Source: Verrucomicrobiota bacterium (lineage in GTDB: Bacteria > Verrucomicrobiota > Verrucomicrobiia > Limisphaerales > UBA1319). From it: a DNA stretch of 64,000 nucleotides. The stretch is taken from contig JAKLHY010000008.1 of NCBI GenBank assembly GCA_022709905.1, positions 62,001 to 126,000 of the forward strand, in the 5' to 3' direction. The translations under genes were made by a program, and so were the position numbers. Shown one piece after another: positions 60,470 through 64,000 of the stretch (position 1 is the first letter of the stretch; every line of letters starts with the position of its first letter). The notes below the pieces were generated by a model, which saw only the letters and a program-made list of their open reading frames with translations, made no database searches and had not been told where the DNA came from.

Positions 60470-61336
60470 TCAACGTCCAAAACGAATAAAGGGCACGCGT
60501 TCCTTCCACCACTCGAAGTCCCGTCGGCCTTCGGCGTCAAACGTCACCGTGGTGTAGGAGAACTTGATGGGAATTACGGAGGAGCGCTTGCTGATCCACT
60601 TGTGAATTTCCGAATGGCCATCGGCAAACGAGAAACCGCAAGCGCCGTTGTGATAGGAAGCGGGGATGTCTTGCCAGCTGGTTGCTGTGGGATTGTTGAT
60701 GAAGTAGCCGTCGTTGATGGAATCGGGATGTTCATCGAGGGTGACCCAGGTGTTAGCGGGCTGGGGGACATCGGAGGTCTTCATGAACTGCCGATACTCG
60801 GTGATCAATGCGTTCTTGCCTTGCAGGGTGGGGTCGGCGTTGTTATAGGCGTCAAACCGGCCAAAGAAGGCGTTCATCGAAAGGCTGCGGATTCGGCCGG
60901 GCCAGCCTTTGGCCTTCTGGGCGGTGCTGACATATTTATCGGCTGGGCACTTATAGACCCCGACAGCATTGGCGGTGTAGGGCGCGAGGATGCCGTTTTT
61001 GACCCAGTCCGCGTTGGTGATGCTGCGCTCCCCGGCCGACGCGCCGGCGCCCCAGCTCATAACGTTATTCACCCAGTTGCGGAAGGTGCCCCGTGAGATT
61101 TCATTAATCGTCTCGGTCACCCCGAAGTTGTTGACCACACGGTCCTCGTAATCGTTGGCATAGACAATCCAGGCCTGCATCAATTGGCGGGTGTTGTTCA
61201 TGCATCCAATGCCCTGGGCCTTGGTTTTGGCCTTGGCCAGGGCGGGCAGCAGCATGCCCGCCAGGATCGCAATGATGGCAATCACCACCAGCAGCTCAAT
61301 TAAAGTGAACCCCGAAGTTTTTCGTAATGTTGGCAT
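60470..61336 (-). CDS. Prepilin-type N-terminal cleavage/methylation protein with H-X9-DG domain
   Basis: 288 residues. The N-terminus has the type IV prepilin site [20 protein letters not shown], cut after the Gly by a prepilin peptidase, then [20 protein letters not shown], a strong fit to the Verrucomicrobia/Planctomycetes DUF1559-like group. The C-terminus contains the H-X9-DG motif: [19 protein letters not shown] has His, nine residues, then Asp-Gly. These proteins are found in large numbers in such genomes, and their exact role (pseudopilin-like, secretion-linked) is unclear. An isolated tail of the same type is at 20553-20651. It precedes the isomerase gene by 17 bases on the same strand. 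Confidence 0.93.
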   Translation of the reverse strand: MPTLRKTSGFTLIELLVVIAIIAILAGMLLPALAKAKTKAQGIGCMNNTRQLMQAWIVYANDYEDRVVNNFGVTETINEISRGTFRNWVNNVMSWGAGASAGERSITNADWVKNGILAPYTANAVGVYKCPADKYVSTAQKAKGWPGRIRSLSMNAFFGRFDAYNNADPTLQGKNALITEYRQFMKTSDVPQPANTWVTLDEHPDSINDGYFINNPTATSWQDIPASYHNGACGFSFADGHSEIHKWISKRSSVIPIKFSYTTVTFDAEGRRDFEWWKERVPFIRFGR

Positions 61337-61688
61337 ATAATCCACCGGACGCGTGTTTGCTGACGATATTCAAATTGTAGCTGAGCTTTGGGGGGAATGC
61401 AACAATCACTCAGCGGACCACCCAAATCCGCACGCAAGATACCCGAAAAGAAATCCAACCGCGAAGGAACGCCAATGGAGGCGAATCAAACCGGAGATCT
61501 CCTGTTGGCAGAATCGCTCTGGGGGCTGAATCCCGCGCGCCGATCGTTCCCGGCTCCGAAGCGAGAGTCATGCATGCCGATGTTCTGCTCGGCTGCGAAA
61601 ACAAGGCTTCTCGGAATGCTCAGTCGGGCTCTTCCAAAGAGAGCAGAAACTCCTTGTCAGAATTGGGAATCCAGGCAGGTTAGGGGAC
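61337..61688. other. Divergent intergenic region without a gene
   Basis: About 350 bases separate the prepilin-like gene (minus) from the Tricorn-type protease (plus). Both promoters should lie here. The reading frames in it are short and unconvincing. Confidence 0.45.
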
Positions 61689-64000
61689 ATGATGCTTATT
61701 CGACAGACGATCATGCTGGCCGTGGTGCTTTTCGGAGCGATGTGCCGAGGGGCAGTTGCGGAGAAGGGGGAGGAGGGGGAAACTCGGTTGCTGCGATTTC
61801 CGGCCATTCACGGGCAGACGATTGTCTTCACGTATGCGGGGGATCTTTATCAGGTGGCGGCCCAGGGAGGTGTGGCCAGGCGTTTGACCAGCCACGAGGG
61901 CTACGAGATGTTTGCGCGTTTTTCGCCTGAGGGCCGGTGGATTGCTTTTACGGGCCAGTATGACGGGAACACCGAGGTCTATCGGATGCCAGCGGAGGGC
62001 GGCGTGCCGGTGCGGCTGACCCATACGGCCACGCTGGAGCGGGATGACGTCTCGGATCGCATGGGACCGAACAATATTGTCTTGACCTGGCGCGACAAGG
62101 ACTCGGTCGTTTTTCGTTCTCGTGGCGTGGAATTTAACTCATTCAAGGGCCAGTTGTTTTGCGCGTCAGTCGAAGGTGGATTGCCCGAGCAGATCCCCTT
62201 GCCGCGCGGGGGATGGTGCTCTTACTCGCCGGACAGGCGGCAGCTGGCCTACAACCGGGTGTTTCGCGAGTTCCGAACCTGGAAGAGATATCGGGGGGGA
62301 CAGGCTGACGACATCTGGATTTACGATTTCGCCTCCAAAACCACGACGAACCTCACCCAGAACCCGGCCCAGGACCTTTTTCCGATGTGGGTGGGACGCC
62401 GGATTTATTTTGTTTCGGACCGGGACGAAAGCAAGCGGATGAACCTATTTGTGCAAGACCTCGACCAGAATCGGGTTCGGCAGCTGACGACCTTTACGAA
62501 TTTTGACATCAAGTTCCCGTCATTGGGGGATAAGGCGATTGTGTTTGAGAACGGAGGTGATCTTTACCGTTTTGACCTGGCCGATGGCCGTGTCCGCCGG
62601 ATCCCGGTGGTCATCCAGGAAGATTTTGCCGGGGGCCGCGGCGGTTTGCGGGAGGTGAACAAAGAAACCACGACATACAGTCTGTCGCCGGACGGCAAGC
62701 GCGTGGCGATGGGAGCGCGGGGCGATGTGTTCACCGTGCCGGCCAAATACGGCGCCACTCGCAACTTGACACAGACTCCCGGGGTGCACGAGCGCAACGC
62801 CCGGTGGTCTCCCGACGGTCGTTCGATTGCCTACGTATCCGACGCGTCGGGCGAGGACGAAATCTACCTGGCTCCCCAAGGCGCCGGCGCCCCGCCGGTT
62901 CAGCTGACTCGGAACGCGGACACTTACAAGTATCAGCTGTTGTGGTCGCCCGACAGCCGGAAGATTCTGTGGGCCGATAAAAAACAACGGCTGCAGGTTG
63001 TGGATACCTCGACCCGCGAGGTCCGCTTGGTGGCGCAGGCGACGGCTTGGGAAATCACGGATTTTTCCTGGTCGCCCGACAGCCGATGGATTGCCTACGC
63101 CAAACCCGAGGAACGTCAGATGCCCCGGATTTATCTTTATTCGGTCGAGAACCAGGAGACCCAAGCGGTGACGGACGGCTGGTTTTTTTCCGCCAATCCC
63201 GTCTTCAGTTCCGACGGGCAGTATTTGTATTTCATCTCCCGGCGCACTTATGCCCCTAAGTTCAGCCAGGTCGAGGCCAATTACGCTTATTTCGACATGG
63301 CCAACATTTATCTGGTGACGCTCAATCAGAAGGCCAAGTCCCCCTTTGAGCCAAGGAGCGACGAGGTGAAAGCCCACAGCGACGCCGATTCGGCAAAAGC
63401 TCCCGATCAAACGCCTGACACCCCGAAAAGCGCAGCCGAATCCAAGGCATCTGAAAAGGGGGGCGAATCCAAAGAAAAGGATTCCGCCAGGAAAGTGGAG
63501 GTTCAAGTGGATGCGGAGGGCTTGCCTGGGCGCATTGCCGTGCTGCCGATTTCACCCTCCAATTATGGGAACCTGGCGTCCGCGGGAGACAAACTGTATT
63601 ACACCCGCAAAGGGAGCCGGGATGAGAAAACCAAACTCCTGTTGTTCGAGTTGGAGAAGCAGAAGGAATCCGAGTTGGGGGAATTCGAGGATTTCGAGAT
63701 ATCCGCGGATGCGAAAAAGATGCTGGTGAAGGGGGATGGCTTTTTTGCGATCCTGGATCTTCCGGCGAGCCGGATCGAGATCAAGGAGCGTTTGGATTTG
63801 AGCGAACTGAAGGTGAGTTTGGATCGCAAGGCTGAATGGGAGCAGATCTACCGCGAATGCTGGCGGCAAATGCGTGATTTCATGTATGATCCGCATTTGC
63901 ACGGGGTGGATTGGGAAGGGATTCGCGCCCGTTATGAGCCCCTGTTGGCGCATGTCAACCATCGGGCGGACCTGACCTATCTGCTGGGGGAAATGATTGG
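61689..64000 (+). CDS. Tricorn-type secreted protease, N-terminal and middle part (cut by window end)
   Basis: About 770 residues are visible, and the gene continues past the right edge. Signal peptide: IMLAVVLFGAMCRGAVA. The N-terminal beta-propeller is of the Tricorn/TolB type (LLRFPAIHGQTIVFTYAGDL, VARRLTSHEGYEMFARFSPE, RWIAFTGQYDGNTEVYRMPA). The second propeller follows (KETTTYSLSPDGKRVAMGAR, ERNARWSPDGRSIAYVSDAS, WEITDFSWSPDSRWIAYAKP). After an acidic Lys/Ser/Glu-rich linker the start of the core domain appears (EQIYRECWRQMRDFMYDP, LTYLLGEMIG). The PDZ and S41 Ser-protease domains with the catalytic residues would lie beyond 64000. The full protein is usually ~1050-1100 residues and degrades peptides. 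Confidence 0.9.
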   Translation, partial: MMLIRQTIMLAVVLFGAMCRGAVAEKGEEGETRLLRFPAIHGQTIVFTYAGDLYQVAAQGGVARRLTSHEGYEMFARFSPEGRWIAFTGQYDGNTEVYRMPAEGGVPVRLTHTATLERDDVSDRMGPNNIVLTWRDKDSVVFRSRGVEFNSFKGQLFCASVEGGLPEQIPLPRGGWCSYSPDRRQLAYNRVFREFRTWKRYRGGQADDIWIYDFASKTTTNLTQNPAQDLFPMWVGRRIYFVSDRDESKRMNLFVQDLDQNRVRQLTTFTNFDIKFPSLGDKAIVFENGGDLYRFDLADGRVRRIPVVIQEDFAGGRGGLREVNKETTTYSLSPDGKRVAMGARGDVFTVPAKYGATRNLTQTPGVHERNARWSPDGRSIAYVSDASGEDEIYLAPQGAGAPPVQLTRNADTYKYQLLWSPDSRKILWADKKQRLQVVDTSTREVRLVAQATAWEITDFSWSPDSRWIAYAKPEERQMPRIYLYSVENQETQAVTDGWFFSANPVFSSDGQYLYFISRRTYAPKFSQVEANYAYFDMANIYLVTLNQKAKSPFEPRSDEVKAHSDADSAKAPDQTPDTPKSAAESKASEKGGESKEKDSARKVEVQVDAEGLPGRIAVLPISPSNYGNLASAGDKLYYTRKGSRDEKTKLLLFELEKQKESELGEFEDFEISADAKKMLVKGDGFFAILDLPASRIEIKERLDLSELKVSLDRKAEWEQIYRECWRQMRDFMYDPHLHGVDWEGIRARYEPLLAHVNHRADLTYLLGEMI

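Overview
The window looks like a high-GC chromosomal stretch from a Verrucomicrobiota-type bacterium, probably a Limisphaerales/Pedosphaera-like lineage or an uncultured relative. This assignment is inferred from gene content, not from a marker gene. The supporting features are a prepilin-like protein with an H-X9-DG tail, an ECF sigma factor next to a zinc-ribbon Ser/Thr kinase, Tat-exported Gfo/Idh and isomerase-fold proteins, sulfatases, many secreted glycosidases, a PEP-CTERM-like tail and a Tricorn-type protease. No rRNA, tRNA or CRISPR array was seen.

Layout. 1-1.06 kb: the start of an HlyD-type adaptor, preceded by a CecR-like TetR regulator broken by an amber codon. 1.2-6.5 kb: a three-subunit molybdenum hydroxylase operon whose FAD subunit carries a whole GltD-like NAD(P)H oxidoreductase nested inside it. 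6.65-9.7 kb: sigma factor and kinase. 9.9-12.2 kb: a rearrangement scar (truncated GH43, a second glycosidase-like fragment, an hsdM fragment). 12.2-16.9 kb: DUF4143 ATPase, truncated PIN protein, XRE-ImmA regulator with a palindromic operator, a probably 5'-truncated Fic protein and a membrane-anchored HExxH protease. 16.9-19.7 kb: two secreted carbohydrate-related proteins. 20.0-23.6 kb: a graveyard of at least nine truncated genes in which copies of a GACCCC motif sit directly upstream of gene tails in the same orientation. 23.6-25.1 kb: succinate-semialdehyde dehydrogenase. 25.4-26.5 kb: an orphan contractile-injection tube/adaptor pair. 26.6-29.3 kb: a FucI/AraA-fold Tat protein and a UroD/MtaA-type methyltransferase. 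29.4-31.5 kb: slipin-NfeD pair. 32.4-35.7 kb: GH2 glycosidase. 35.9-37.7 kb: a doubly deleted AlbA_2 gene coupled to an intact ParA ATPase. 38-41.9 kb: sugar isomerase, Gfo/Idh dehydrogenase and sulfatase. 41.9-43.7 kb: a frameshifted secreted protein and an AEC carrier. 44.2-50.2 kb: a Cys-rich repeat protein divergent from two very large membrane proteins. 50.4-59.1 kb: a sugar ABC transporter, a kinase-MurQ fusion and a GH123-like enzyme. 59.2-64 kb: small membrane protein, isomerase, prepilin-like protein and a Tricorn-like protease cut by the window end.

How it fits together. Most intact genes suit a polysaccharide scavenger: secreted glycosidases and a sulfatase release sugars, Gfo/Idh and TIM-barrel isomerases process them, and the 50.4-59.1 kb operon imports an amino sugar and routes it through MurNAc-type phosphorylation and ether cleavage. 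Start/stop overlaps of the ATGA type recur (hlyD, coxS/coxL, XRE/PIN, NfeD/slipin, AlbA_2/ParA, the two membrane genes, ABC ATPase/permease, MurQ/GH123) and suggest translational coupling. The best candidates for something undescribed are the nested molybdenum-hydroxylase/GltD subunit, the paired Cys-less exosortase-like membrane proteins next to the Cys-rich protein, and the motif-bounded gene graveyard.
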